Shown one piece after another: positions 1 to 7,377 of a stretch of 9,305 nucleotides of DNA. The notes under the pieces are model-generated. The model did not search any database and was not told the origin of the DNA. It saw nothing but the letters and a program-made list of their open reading frames with translations. Each line of letters starts with the position of its first letter. The stretch's first letter is position 1. A program made the position numbers and the translations under genes. Where the stretch lies: NCBI GenBank assembly GCA_945870015.1, contig CAMBQS010000115.1:1-9305 (forward strand). The letters are read 5' to 3'. This stretch comes from Desulfocicer vacuolatum DSM 3385. GTDB lineage: Bacteria > Desulfobacterota > Desulfobacteria > Desulfobacterales > SURF-7.

Positions 1-975
1 AACCGTCGGCTGCAAGCTCTGGTGCAGAATCAGAACAAACAACTTTACGAGCTGGGGATTAAGCAGAAAAGCATCATTGAAGCCAAGACCCTCGAACTGG
101 AAAAAAAGAACCGGGCTCTCAACAAAAGTTTTATGGGCACCATTCGTCTGCTGATCACTTTTGTGGATGCGATCAATCCAAGTCTGGGGAGATATGCCAG
201 GCAAACGGCAAGTCTGGCCGGACGTGTGGCAAAGGATTTCAATATCCAGGGCGAGGCGCTTGAGCATATCGAGATAGCCGGCCTTTTGCATGATATTGGT
301 TTGCTCGGATTACCGGCCAAACTGATTGCAAAGGATGAGTCTGAGATGACCGAAGGAGATGTGAAATTTTTCCGGGAGCATGTTACCATTTCACTGTTTT
401 TAATTCAGAGCGTAGAGAGGCTGAAACCGGTTGCTGAAATCGTGCTTCACCATCATGAGCGCTATGACGGGAGCGGAACACCCAACGGTCTGAAAGCGGA
501 AGCCATACCACTGGGTTCACGGATCATCGCGGCTACCGGGGATTATTGTAAAATCATCAATCTCTGGCAGGAAGACAAAACGAAAATTATGGAAAAAGCC
601 CGACGCGCTTTTGGTGCGGATGCAATAAAGAACCTTGCGGATCAAACCCCTGCTGCCATGTTGTATGAGATTGGCGAGAAGGCACTTCTGCTGGGGGCAA
701 ATATAAAGTATGATCCGCAAATCGTAGCGAAATTAATCAAGCACATCAGTGAGGACCGGCGCATCAGGGAAATCAGAAGCACCCGGCAGGTTCGGATTCG
801 ATTCCTGGAAGGCGGAATGATGCTGGCAAAGGATTTGCGGACAATGGATGGAAAATTACTGCTTTCCAAGGATATTGTCCTTGATACATATTTGATCGGG
901 ATTATCAAGAGACTTTTCCATGCCCAGTTGATTGAAGAGATACTGGAAATTGTTGTTGAAAAATCCAGGGAGTAG
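1..975 (+). CDS. HD-GYP-like (HD domain) signalling protein, C-terminal part, probable response regulator output
   Basis: Partial at the 5' end: the frame is open to base 1, so the GTG at 22 is unlikely to be the true start. Numbering codons from base 1, residues 1-45 form a charged coiled coil of the kind that follows receiver domains. An HD domain covers about 48-220. A C-terminal region of about 60 residues contains a FLEGGMMLAKDL stretch often seen after HD-GYP domains. HD-GYP proteins normally hydrolyse cyclic di-GMP. Here HD is present (H97 D98), as are H127 and the H150-H152/D156 region. However, the usual HDIGK reads HDIGL, the GYP signature reads GTP (159-161), and the first-helix histidine seems replaced (GRYARQTA). 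Catalysis is therefore doubtful, and a c-di-GMP-sensing or adaptor role is an alternative. The coiled coil resembles the linker of the regulator at 1862-2731, which suggests an upstream receiver (inference). The HDOD gene follows after 3 nt. Confidence 0.85.
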   Translation, partial: NRRLQALVQNQNKQLYELGIKQKSIIEAKTLELEKKNRALNKSFMGTIRLLITFVDAINPSLGRYARQTASLAGRVAKDFNIQGEALEHIEIAGLLHDIGLLGLPAKLIAKDESEMTEGDVKFFREHVTISLFLIQSVERLKPVAEIVLHHHERYDGSGTPNGLKAEAIPLGSRIIAATGDYCKIINLWQEDKTKIMEKARRAFGADAIKNLADQTPAAMLYEIGEKALLLGANIKYDPQIVAKLIKHISEDRRIREIRSTRQVRIRFLEGGMMLAKDLRTMDGKLLLSKDIVLDTYLIGIIKRLFHAQLIEEILEIVVEKSRE

Positions 976-978
976 TGA

Positions 979-1830
979 ATGGATAAAATCGCTGCATATA
1001 AAAAACTGGATCGTATCAGGGATCTGCCCACCTTGCCGGAAATCGCCATGCAGGTGAACCGGATGCTTCAGGAGGAAGACATTACAATCGAACGTCTGTG
1101 CGAAACCATTGAAAAGGATCAGGCCATTGTTTCCCGTCTACTGAAGCTTGTGAATTCGGCTTTTTTCGGGTTGCGTTCGCGGGTTAACACCCTGTCGGAA
1201 ACCATTTCCATGCTGGGGTTTAATTCCGTGCGGAATGTAGTGGTTTCGGTTTCCGTAATCGAGGTCTTTGCCGGTAAAACCGGTGATTTTGATATAAAAA
1301 GTTTTTGGAAGCATTCGATTGCAACCGCCATGACAGCCAAAAAATTATCGGAGTCAACTTGTATCGGCAATCCGGAAATGTGTTTTCTAAGTGGTTTGCT
1401 GCATGATATCGGTAAAATTGTACTTTTTCAGCATTTCAAGGAACAATTTCAGCTTGTCATGGATTTGATGAGCCGGCAGAATATTACCTTCATGGCGGCT
1501 GAAAAGGAAGCGGATGTTCTGGATCATGCCCGAATTGGTGCGTACCTGACTGAAAGATGGCAGTTACCGAGGTCTCTGATCGACACCATCAAATACCATC
1601 ACCTGTGTGGAAACGCTGTATCAGATCAGGACATGCTGCTGATTGTTCATACGGCAGATATTTTATCGAATGCGTTTCTGGCAAAAACCAAAAATCGTAA
1701 ATACATTTCTGAACTGGATCAGACGGCTGCCGACAAGATGAAAACAGCTATCCGCTACATTCAGGAGTGGCTGCCCAGCCTGGCAGAGGAAATCAACGCT
1801 GCCTGCCGATTTTTCATGAAGGAGGGGTAG
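979..1830 (+). CDS. HDOD domain signal transduction protein
   Basis: 283 residues, single-domain HDOD protein. The domain starts with the typical LPTLPEIA at about residues 14-21. It continues through a DQAIVSRLLKLVNSAFFG segment and a LSETISMLGFNSVRNVV segment, then LLHDIGK with H142 and D143, and a YHH near 208. HDOD domains are non-catalytic HD relatives that act as adaptors in signalling and motility; unlike many, this one keeps the HD pair. No membrane segment or signal peptide is visible, so it should be cytoplasmic. The ATG lies 3 nt after the upstream stop, with gggag at 968-972 as ribosome binding site 6 nt away, so translation is probably coupled to the HD-GYP-like gene. The two HD-type proteins may act as a pair. 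The direct partner and any nucleotide ligand cannot be read from the sequence. Confidence 0.93.
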   Translation: MDKIAAYKKLDRIRDLPTLPEIAMQVNRMLQEEDITIERLCETIEKDQAIVSRLLKLVNSAFFGLRSRVNTLSETISMLGFNSVRNVVVSVSVIEVFAGKTGDFDIKSFWKHSIATAMTAKKLSESTCIGNPEMCFLSGLLHDIGKIVLFQHFKEQFQLVMDLMSRQNITFMAAEKEADVLDHARIGAYLTERWQLPRSLIDTIKYHHLCGNAVSDQDMLLIVHTADILSNAFLAKTKNRKYISELDQTAADKMKTAIRYIQEWLPSLAEEINAACRFFMKEG

Positions 1831-1848
1831 GAACCTGAATCTGCATAT

Positions 1849-1858
1849 GGAGGGAGGG
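1849..1858 (+). promoter_or_regulatory. Ribosome binding site deciding the start of the receiver-PAS gene
   Basis: A strong purine stretch ggagggaggg lies directly after the ATG at 1847 and 4-8 nt before the ATGs at 1859 and 1862. It favours the later starts; nothing comparable precedes 1847 at proper spacing. Confidence 0.6.
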
Positions 1859-1861
1859 ATG

Positions 1862-2731
1862 ATGAGCAATGATGACCAACAGACGATCGCTATGCAACAC
1901 TGCATTTTATGCGTCGATGATGAATCCAATATCCTGAATGCGCTTAAACGACTTCTCCGCAAGGAGGATTATCGTATCCTGACTGCCGGAAGCGGGGCGG
2001 AAGGGCTGGCCCTGCTCGAAAAAAATGATGTGAATCTGGTAATTGCGGATCAACTTATGCCGGAGATGAGCGGAACAGAATTCATGAGAGTGGTGAAGGA
2101 AAAATATCCGGACATCATCCGGATTACATTGACCGGATATACAGAAGTGGATGCCATCACGGATGCCATCAACAAGGGGCATATTTATAAATTTTTCCTG
2201 AAGCCCTGGAATGACCATAACCTGAAATTGGAGATCCGGCAGGCCTTGGAACAATATAATCTTTCCCAGGTCAACAAACAACTGCACGCAAAAGTGATAC
2301 AACAGAACGAAAAACTGCAAATTATGAACAACAACCTTGAGGAAATGGTACGTCAACGAACCCATGAGATCGAGATGAAGAACCAGGCGCTTGAGCTTTC
2401 CCATGCAGTACTGGAGGATATTCCCATCTGCATCATCGGCATCAGCCTGGAAGGAATGATCGTACTGGTCAATCGTATGGCCCGGGAGCTGTCCTTTAAC
2501 GGACAAAAAATCGCTCTGGGTTTGATGGCTTCCGATTATTTTCCGGAAGCAGTGGAGAAGAATATCCGGACGGCTATTTCACACCAGACCATTCAGTATA
2601 TAAAAGAATGTGATCTGGCAGGCAATCGATTCCGGATCGGCTTCATTCCGCTTTCCGGACGATTTCGGGGAAAGGGCATGGTCATGGCAATGGAAAGAAT
2701 TATGATCTTGCCGTTGCAGTCAGCCGTTTAA
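1862..2731 (+). CDS. Response regulator: receiver + coiled coil + PAS-like domain
   Basis: 289 residues. The N-terminal CheY-like receiver (about 12-132) has all key residues: the acidic pair in LCVDDE, phospho-acceptor D63 in IADQLMP, the LTGY threonine, and lysine in FFLKPWND. The KPWND ending is typical of RpfG/HupR-type receivers. A long coiled coil follows (about 135-190), then a PAS-like domain (about 190-280) with VLEDIPICIIGIS and VNRMARELSF segments. There is no DNA-binding, kinase or cyclase domain, so the output is probably protein-protein contact. It is a plausible phosphotransfer target for the soluble kinases at 3466 and 7505. In-frame ATGs lie at 1847, 1859 and 1862. The purine-rich ggagggaggg at 1849-1858 serves the last two but would be inside the gene for 1847, so 1862 (or 1859) is preferred. 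Gaps are 31 nt upstream and 30 nt downstream. Confidence 0.92.
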   Translation: MSNDDQQTIAMQHCILCVDDESNILNALKRLLRKEDYRILTAGSGAEGLALLEKNDVNLVIADQLMPEMSGTEFMRVVKEKYPDIIRITLTGYTEVDAITDAINKGHIYKFFLKPWNDHNLKLEIRQALEQYNLSQVNKQLHAKVIQQNEKLQIMNNNLEEMVRQRTHEIEMKNQALELSHAVLEDIPICIIGISLEGMIVLVNRMARELSFNGQKIALGLMASDYFPEAVEKNIRTAISHQTIQYIKECDLAGNRFRIGFIPLSGRFRGKGMVMAMERIMILPLQSAV

Positions 2732-2761
2732 TGTATATCACCTCAATTCAGAGGGACACCC

Positions 2762-3421
2762 ATGGCGGAATTTGATGAAAAGGAAAAACGGCTGGTGATA
2801 AAAATCGTTTATTACGGTCCGGCCCTGAGTGGAAAGACCACCAATCTGATGCGGCTTCACGATTTTTTATCACCTGGTGGCCGAGGTGACTTAATGAGCT
2901 TTGAAACCAAGGGCGACCGGACTCTTTTTTTCGATCTTCTGCCCATGCTGATCAAGGCACCCGGAGGGTTTAAAATCAAGCTGAAGCTTTTCACCGTGCC
3001 GGGCCAGGTAGCTCATGACGCCACACGCAAAGCGGTTTTGTCACGGGCAGACGGCGTCGTCTTTGTGGCTGATTCCCAGCATGATCAAACCATGAGCAAC
3101 TATGCCAGTTTTGAAAACCTGGAACAAAATGCGGCCCGGGTCGGACTTGATTTTGATCATCTGCCGCTGGTGATTCAGTTCAACAAGCGTGATCTTCCGG
3201 ATATCATCGACGAAGCCGAACTCATCGAAAGATGGACGCCCACGGGGCTGCCCATCACTTTCGGCTCGGCTATTAAAGGTGCCGGTGTATCGGAAACCTT
3301 TGCCAAGGTGCTGATGGCGACTTACCGGAATCTGGATAAGATCCATGGGCTGACAGAAAAATACGGAGTGACGTCGGATTGCTTTGACGGTTGGATGTCC
3401 GGGAGCGGTAATGGGGCATAG
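2762..3421 (+). CDS. MglA-like Ras-superfamily small GTPase with Ala at the P-loop Gly12 position
   Basis: 219 residues, about 20 longer than Myxococcus MglA, with the extra residues at the C-terminus. MglA-type GTPases switch polarity and control type IV pilus and gliding machinery, recruiting effectors when GTP-bound. G1 is GPALSGKTTN (19-28), with K25. The DRTLFF segment includes R53, which matches the MglA intrinsic arginine finger. G3 is TVPGQV with Q82, followed by GVVFVADSQ (98-106). G4 is NKRD (141-144), and G5 is probably the SAIKG segment. From memory of the Myxococcus protein, these fall at the same residue numbers. The odd point is A21, where MglA and Ras have glycine (Ras Gly12). 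No MglB-type GAP gene is adjacent. ATG 2762 has gagg at 2751-2754 at good spacing. The gene sits between a response regulator and a kinase, supporting a role in a phosphorelay-linked polarity or motility switch (inference). Confidence 0.93.
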   Translation: MAEFDEKEKRLVIKIVYYGPALSGKTTNLMRLHDFLSPGGRGDLMSFETKGDRTLFFDLLPMLIKAPGGFKIKLKLFTVPGQVAHDATRKAVLSRADGVVFVADSQHDQTMSNYASFENLEQNAARVGLDFDHLPLVIQFNKRDLPDIIDEAELIERWTPTGLPITFGSAIKGAGVSETFAKVLMATYRNLDKIHGLTEKYGVTSDCFDGWMSGSGNGA

Positions 3422-3451
3422 GGCACAATTATAGGTGGAATCGAAAAACTG

Positions 3452-3457
3452 AAGGAG
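3452..3457 (+). promoter_or_regulatory. Ribosome binding site deciding the start of the first kinase
   Basis: aaggag is only 2 nt before the ATG at 3460 but 8 nt before the in-frame ATG at 3466. Spacing therefore favours 3466 as the start (MNEVRESF). Confidence 0.6.
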
Positions 3458-3465
3458 CAATGCGG

Positions 3466-4929
3466 ATGAATGAAGTCCGGGAAAGTTTTAAAGGTGATAG
3501 TTTTTCAGATGCAAGTCTGACGGATCCGGATGCTTTCGACAGGACTTACAATCTGAAGGATCTGCTTTCAAAGGATCTGTTTGAAAATATTGATAAGGCT
3601 TTGCGGACTGTTGCTCCCGTTGAGATGATGGTGATGAATCCAAACGGGACTCTATTATACGGTGCCGGTTTTTCACCAAAGGAACTGAATTTGGTAAGTA
3701 CTTTTCTTGCAAAAGAACGACCGGACAGGATTCAAAAATATAAACACGAACGCCGTCGGGCCATCGTTTTCCCGGTTATTCACGAAGTCGAAGTCATCGG
3801 ATATCTGGTTCTTGGCCGGGAGTTGTCGGCTGATGCAAAGCTGCCTTCCGCAGCTCTCGACGCCCTGGGAGTACTGCTGGTGAAGCTGATGGAATACCAG
3901 ATGATTTCCACCTACAAAACATTTTTGACTACTCGCCTGCATAGCCAGGTGGTGGAGGAGTCTTTTGTCGAGCTGCAACAAAAGGCATTCCTGCTGGAAA
4001 AATCCGAGAAAAAATACCGGGATCTGGCAGCAGACCTGGAAAAGGAAGTTGAGCGGAAAACCGTTCACATCAAAATTGCCCAGGCACACCTGATGGAACA
4101 GGAGAAGCTGGCTGCCGTGGGACGTCTGGCTGCCGGCATGGCGCATGAGATCAATAATCCAATCGGTTTTATTAAGAGCAATCTCGGGATGATTGCGGAA
4201 TATGTAAAGGGGTTATGCGAGTTTGCAACAGCCGTGGAGGCTTTGATCAAGATGGAAGCCGGCCCGCCTGCCGGGCAAAAATCGGTTGCCTCTTTTCAGC
4301 TTATGATTGATGAAATCCAGCGCTTGCGTGGCTGCATGGATCTTGGTTATATTGTTCAGGATGCCGGCCCGGTGATCGCTGAATCCATTGAGGGCGCGGA
4401 TCGGATCGGAAAAATCGTATCGAATCTGAAAGCTTTCTCCGCAATCGATCAACCAGGGGAAACCATGGCGGATATCAATGTCTGCATCAATTGTGTGTTG
4501 TCCATGTTAACAGATGGTTTATCCCATAAAACCAGGGTTGAGACAAAATACGGCGTCATCCCGATGGTTGTCTGCCGGCGTGACCTGCTTCATCAGGCTC
4601 TGCTGAATATTTTAATCAATGCGGCAGAAGCCGCAGGAGAGGAAGGCATGATTTACATCACCACCCGGACGGGAAAGGATCGGGAAAAGTTCGTGGAGAT
4701 CATCATCGAAGATACAGGCCCCGGCATTCCGTCACAGCATCTTCCCAAAATCTTTGAACCCTTCTTCACCACCAAGACCTTGGGACAAGGCATGGGACTC
4801 GGACTTTCGACGGCGTATGAAATCATCAAGAATCAGGGCGGCGACATCACGGCAATCAGTCCTCCGGGTAAAGGAGCCATCATCACAATCAAATTACTTG
4901 TGGAGGAAGCCTCGTCATGTCTCGATTAG
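3466..4929 (+). CDS. Soluble sensor histidine kinase with GAF-like N-terminal domain
   Basis: 487 residues. The N-terminal sensory module (about 30-150) has a predicted order of helix, strand (VEMMVMNPNG), strand (TLLYGAG), helix, strands (RAIVFPVIHE and EVIGYLVLGRE), and helix. This looks GAF-like; a Roadblock-type fold is an alternative. A coiled coil (about 165-205) leads to the HisKA helix with phospho-acceptor H227 in MAHEINNP. About 60 residues are inserted before the second dimerisation helix (EGADRIGKIVSNLKAFS). The HATPase domain has the N box around N385, DTGPGIP (D416), FEPFFTTK and GMGLGLS, so it is catalytically complete. No transmembrane segment is visible, so it should sense a cytoplasmic signal. 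It overlaps the next gene by 13 nt, implying translational coupling with the receiver-ATPase, its most obvious phosphotransfer partner (inference). The start was chosen by ribosome binding site spacing. Confidence 0.93.
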   Translation: MNEVRESFKGDSFSDASLTDPDAFDRTYNLKDLLSKDLFENIDKALRTVAPVEMMVMNPNGTLLYGAGFSPKELNLVSTFLAKERPDRIQKYKHERRRAIVFPVIHEVEVIGYLVLGRELSADAKLPSAALDALGVLLVKLMEYQMISTYKTFLTTRLHSQVVEESFVELQQKAFLLEKSEKKYRDLAADLEKEVERKTVHIKIAQAHLMEQEKLAAVGRLAAGMAHEINNPIGFIKSNLGMIAEYVKGLCEFATAVEALIKMEAGPPAGQKSVASFQLMIDEIQRLRGCMDLGYIVQDAGPVIAESIEGADRIGKIVSNLKAFSAIDQPGETMADINVCINCVLSMLTDGLSHKTRVETKYGVIPMVVCRRDLLHQALLNILINAAEAAGEEGMIYITTRTGKDREKFVEIIIEDTGPGIPSQHLPKIFEPFFTTKTLGQGMGLGLSTAYEIIKNQGGDITAISPPGKGAIITIKLLVEEASSCLD

Positions 4930-7358
4930 CATCGCTTTTCATCGGCAAGGAAAAGGAATCGTCCGTAAATGAAAACGAATCGGAAAGCAAGGTTCCACAA
5001 AAGTATACCATCCTGTTCGTGGATGACGAACCGAATGTGCTGAAAAGCATGCGACGCATTTTCCGGCAGGAAAATTATAATCTCCTGACCGCTTCTTCCG
5101 GTGATGAAGCCCTGGCTGTTTTTGCCAAGGAATCCGTTCAGGTCGTCATTTCCGATCATCAGATGCCCGGTATGACCGGAGCGGAGCTTCTGCGCAAAAT
5201 TAAGGCGGATTATCCCCGCACCATCCGTATCATGCTAACCGGTCATGCGGATGTGGACGCTATCATGGGCGCCGTCAATGAAGGAGCTGTCTACAAATTC
5301 ATCACCAAACCCTGGAATGACGATGACCTTCGTATTACAGTCAGCCTGGCCCTTGAACAATATGACCTCATCAAGGAAAATATCAGTCTCAAGCAGGAAC
5401 GGCAGAAACAACAGAAGGAGATCAAGCAGCTTCAGCGTTTTGTCAACACCCATCGCAGTCAGGTCGGCCGGATTTTGCTCAAAAATAAAATCATCCAGGA
5501 GCAGGATCTGCGCAAAGCTGAACTCATCCAGTCGAAAACCAATAAATTGCTGCCCATAGTTTTGTTGGAAGCGGGTATGGTCGAGGACGAGGAGATGGTA
5601 AAGGTGATTCAGAAGGAACTGGGCATCAACCGGGTGTATCCTAATGAATTCGTGGTTCCCAAAGCCCTTGTGGAACTCGTTCCCAGGGAGATCTGCCGCA
5701 AGAATCTGTTGGTTCCTCTCAAACGCGCTGAAGGCCGTCTGATTGTCGCTATGGCTGATCCCACAGATTATATGAAGGTGGATGATCTTAAATTCATCAC
5801 CGGCATTCCGGTGGAGGCCGTGCTGGCGAGTCAGAAGGATATACAAAAAAAGCTGGAAGAGACATATGGTGATCAGATGGAGTTGGATGAGGTAATGTCT
5901 GAGACGGACCTGACCGACCCCACGGAAACGATCGAGATTTTTTTAGAAGAAGATGATGAAAATGTTGATGTTGAGGATCTGCTGCGGGCCAAAGATCAGC
6001 CTCCGACCATTCGCATTGTCAATGCCATAATCTCGGATGCCTTCCGTCACGGAGCTTCTGATATCCATATTGAACCCAAAACCAAATACACGGTTGTGCG
6101 CTATCGCATGGACGGACTCCTTTATGAAAAACTGCATATTCCTCTGTCCATGCATTCTGCCATTGTATCGCGGATCAAGGTCATGTCGGAGCTTGATATT
6201 TCAGAACGCCGAAGACCTCAGGACGGGAGAGTGACCGTGAAATCCTCCAGCAAAATGGTGGACATGCGTATATCAACCCTGCCCACCATCAATGGGGAAA
6301 AAGTTGTTCTTCGCCTGCTCGACCGCAATGCATCCATTCGCAATATCGAGGATGTCGGCTTTTCAGAAGATGTGATGTCAAAGATCATGCGCTTTACCCT
6401 GCAACCTCAGGGTATGCTTCTGACTACGGGCCCTACCGGCAGTGGCAAGACCAGCACCTTGTATGCGCTGCTGCAGAGGGCAGCCACAGTTACGAAAAAC
6501 TTTACCACCATTGAAGATCCGGTGGAATATTTTATGAGCATGGCGGAACAGGTCATGGTGCGTGAGAAAATCGGGCTTAATTTTCCATTGGTGCTGCGTT
6601 CGTTGCTACGTCAGGACCCGGATGTGATCATGCTGGGGGAAATCCGTGATTTTGAAACTGCTGAGGTTGCTTTTCATGCTTCCCTGACCGGTCATCTGGT
6701 CTTTAGCACCCTGCATACCAACAGCAGCATCGCCAGCATCACCCGGCTGCGCGATATAGGCATTCAACCCTACGTGATCAGCGACGCGCTGATCGGGGTT
6801 ATCGCCCAGCGTTTGGTACGCCGGATTTGCCCGCACTGCCGGACCGCGGCCGAAGCTTCCGGGGAGCTGCTTCAGGCACTCGGATTAAGCCGGGATCATC
6901 TTGATTTTTCTCCCTTCTGTGGCAAGGGATGCGACCAATGCAATCAGACTGGATATTCCGGACGGATTGGGATTTTTGAAGTATTGCCGGTGGATGGGTA
7001 CTTGAAGGAACTGATCCATCGCGATGCCTCGGAAATGGAACTGCAGCGGGCTGCGCAATTGTCCGGCATGCGCACCCTTTTTGAAGATGCCATGGTCAAG
7101 GTCCGTTCCGGGATGACGACTCTGGAGGAGGTTGTCCGGGTACTCGGAGTGAAAACCAGCCCGGGCCATTCCTGCCCTCATTGCAACATTTTTTTAGAGG
7201 AGCGTTTTTATTTTTGTCCGTTCTGCGGTGGGACGATTACGCGGTGTTGCAGGAAATGCAGCCATTATCTGGATTCGTCCTGGAAAGTATGCCCGCATTG
7301 CGGCGAAACAGCAGCGAAGGTTGAAGGGGGTGTGAAGATTCAGAATTCAATAAATTAA
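4917..7358 (+). CDS. Receiver–PilB/GspE-type ATPase fusion with C-terminal double zinc ribbon
   Basis: 813 residues; ordinary PilB/GspE proteins have roughly 500-570. Receiver, about 26-145: FVDDEP, phospho-acceptor D80 in VISDHQMP, LTGH, and ITKPWNDDDL, all key residues present. A charged helix leads to a GspE N-terminal/MshEN-like region (about 180-315) with two 24-residue units starting at Q182 and L211. An acidic linker follows (about 330-350). The ATPase core (about 355-735) has GASDIHIEP, Walker A GPTGSGKT (505-512), RQDPDVIMLGEIRD with Walker B glutamate E575, a STLHTN histidine box, and the tetracysteine C638/C641 with C672/C675. The last 60 residues carry CxxC pairs at 753/756, 767/770, 778/781 and 792/795, a double zinc ribbon. 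The family powers type IV pilus extension or type II secretion. Here activity is probably gated by phosphorylation. The start has ggagga at 4902-4907, 9 nt upstream. No other pilus or secretion gene is in view, so its cognate machine is unknown. Confidence 0.94.
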   Translation: MSRLASLFIGKEKESSVNENESESKVPQKYTILFVDDEPNVLKSMRRIFRQENYNLLTASSGDEALAVFAKESVQVVISDHQMPGMTGAELLRKIKADYPRTIRIMLTGHADVDAIMGAVNEGAVYKFITKPWNDDDLRITVSLALEQYDLIKENISLKQERQKQQKEIKQLQRFVNTHRSQVGRILLKNKIIQEQDLRKAELIQSKTNKLLPIVLLEAGMVEDEEMVKVIQKELGINRVYPNEFVVPKALVELVPREICRKNLLVPLKRAEGRLIVAMADPTDYMKVDDLKFITGIPVEAVLASQKDIQKKLEETYGDQMELDEVMSETDLTDPTETIEIFLEEDDENVDVEDLLRAKDQPPTIRIVNAIISDAFRHGASDIHIEPKTKYTVVRYRMDGLLYEKLHIPLSMHSAIVSRIKVMSELDISERRRPQDGRVTVKSSSKMVDMRISTLPTINGEKVVLRLLDRNASIRNIEDVGFSEDVMSKIMRFTLQPQGMLLTTGPTGSGKTSTLYALLQRAATVTKNFTTIEDPVEYFMSMAEQVMVREKIGLNFPLVLRSLLRQDPDVIMLGEIRDFETAEVAFHASLTGHLVFSTLHTNSSIASITRLRDIGIQPYVISDALIGVIAQRLVRRICPHCRTAAEASGELLQALGLSRDHLDFSPFCGKGCDQCNQTGYSGRIGIFEVLPVDGYLKELIHRDASEMELQRAAQLSGMRTLFEDAMVKVRSGMTTLEEVVRVLGVKTSPGHSCPHCNIFLEERFYFCPFCGGTITRCCRKCSHYLDSSWKVCPHCGETAAKVEGGVKIQNSIN

Positions 7359-7377
7359 AAGCAACTGGGCAGTTCAC

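Noticed and set aside
22..24. GTG 22 as the start of the HD-GYP-like protein
   Set aside because: The frame is open to the window edge and upstream codons continue the same coiled coil, so the gene is simply cut by the window.
1847..1861. ATG 1847 as the start of the response regulator
   Set aside because: The ribosome-binding sequence ggagggaggg lies after it and fits the ATGs at 1859/1862.
1907..2506. Long - strand ORF opposite the receiver-PAS gene
   Set aside because: It is an antisense shadow of a well-supported receiver coding frame. Its composition is unlike a real protein and it matches no domain I recognise.
4754..4972. Short + strand ORF across the kinase/ATPase junction
   Set aside because: Out of frame with both clear genes and rich in Arg/Ser as expected of a shifted frame.
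5235..5846. 203-codon - strand ORF opposite the ATPase gene
   Set aside because: It lies fully within the receiver/MshEN-like coding region on the other strand. No domain and no convincing start signal.
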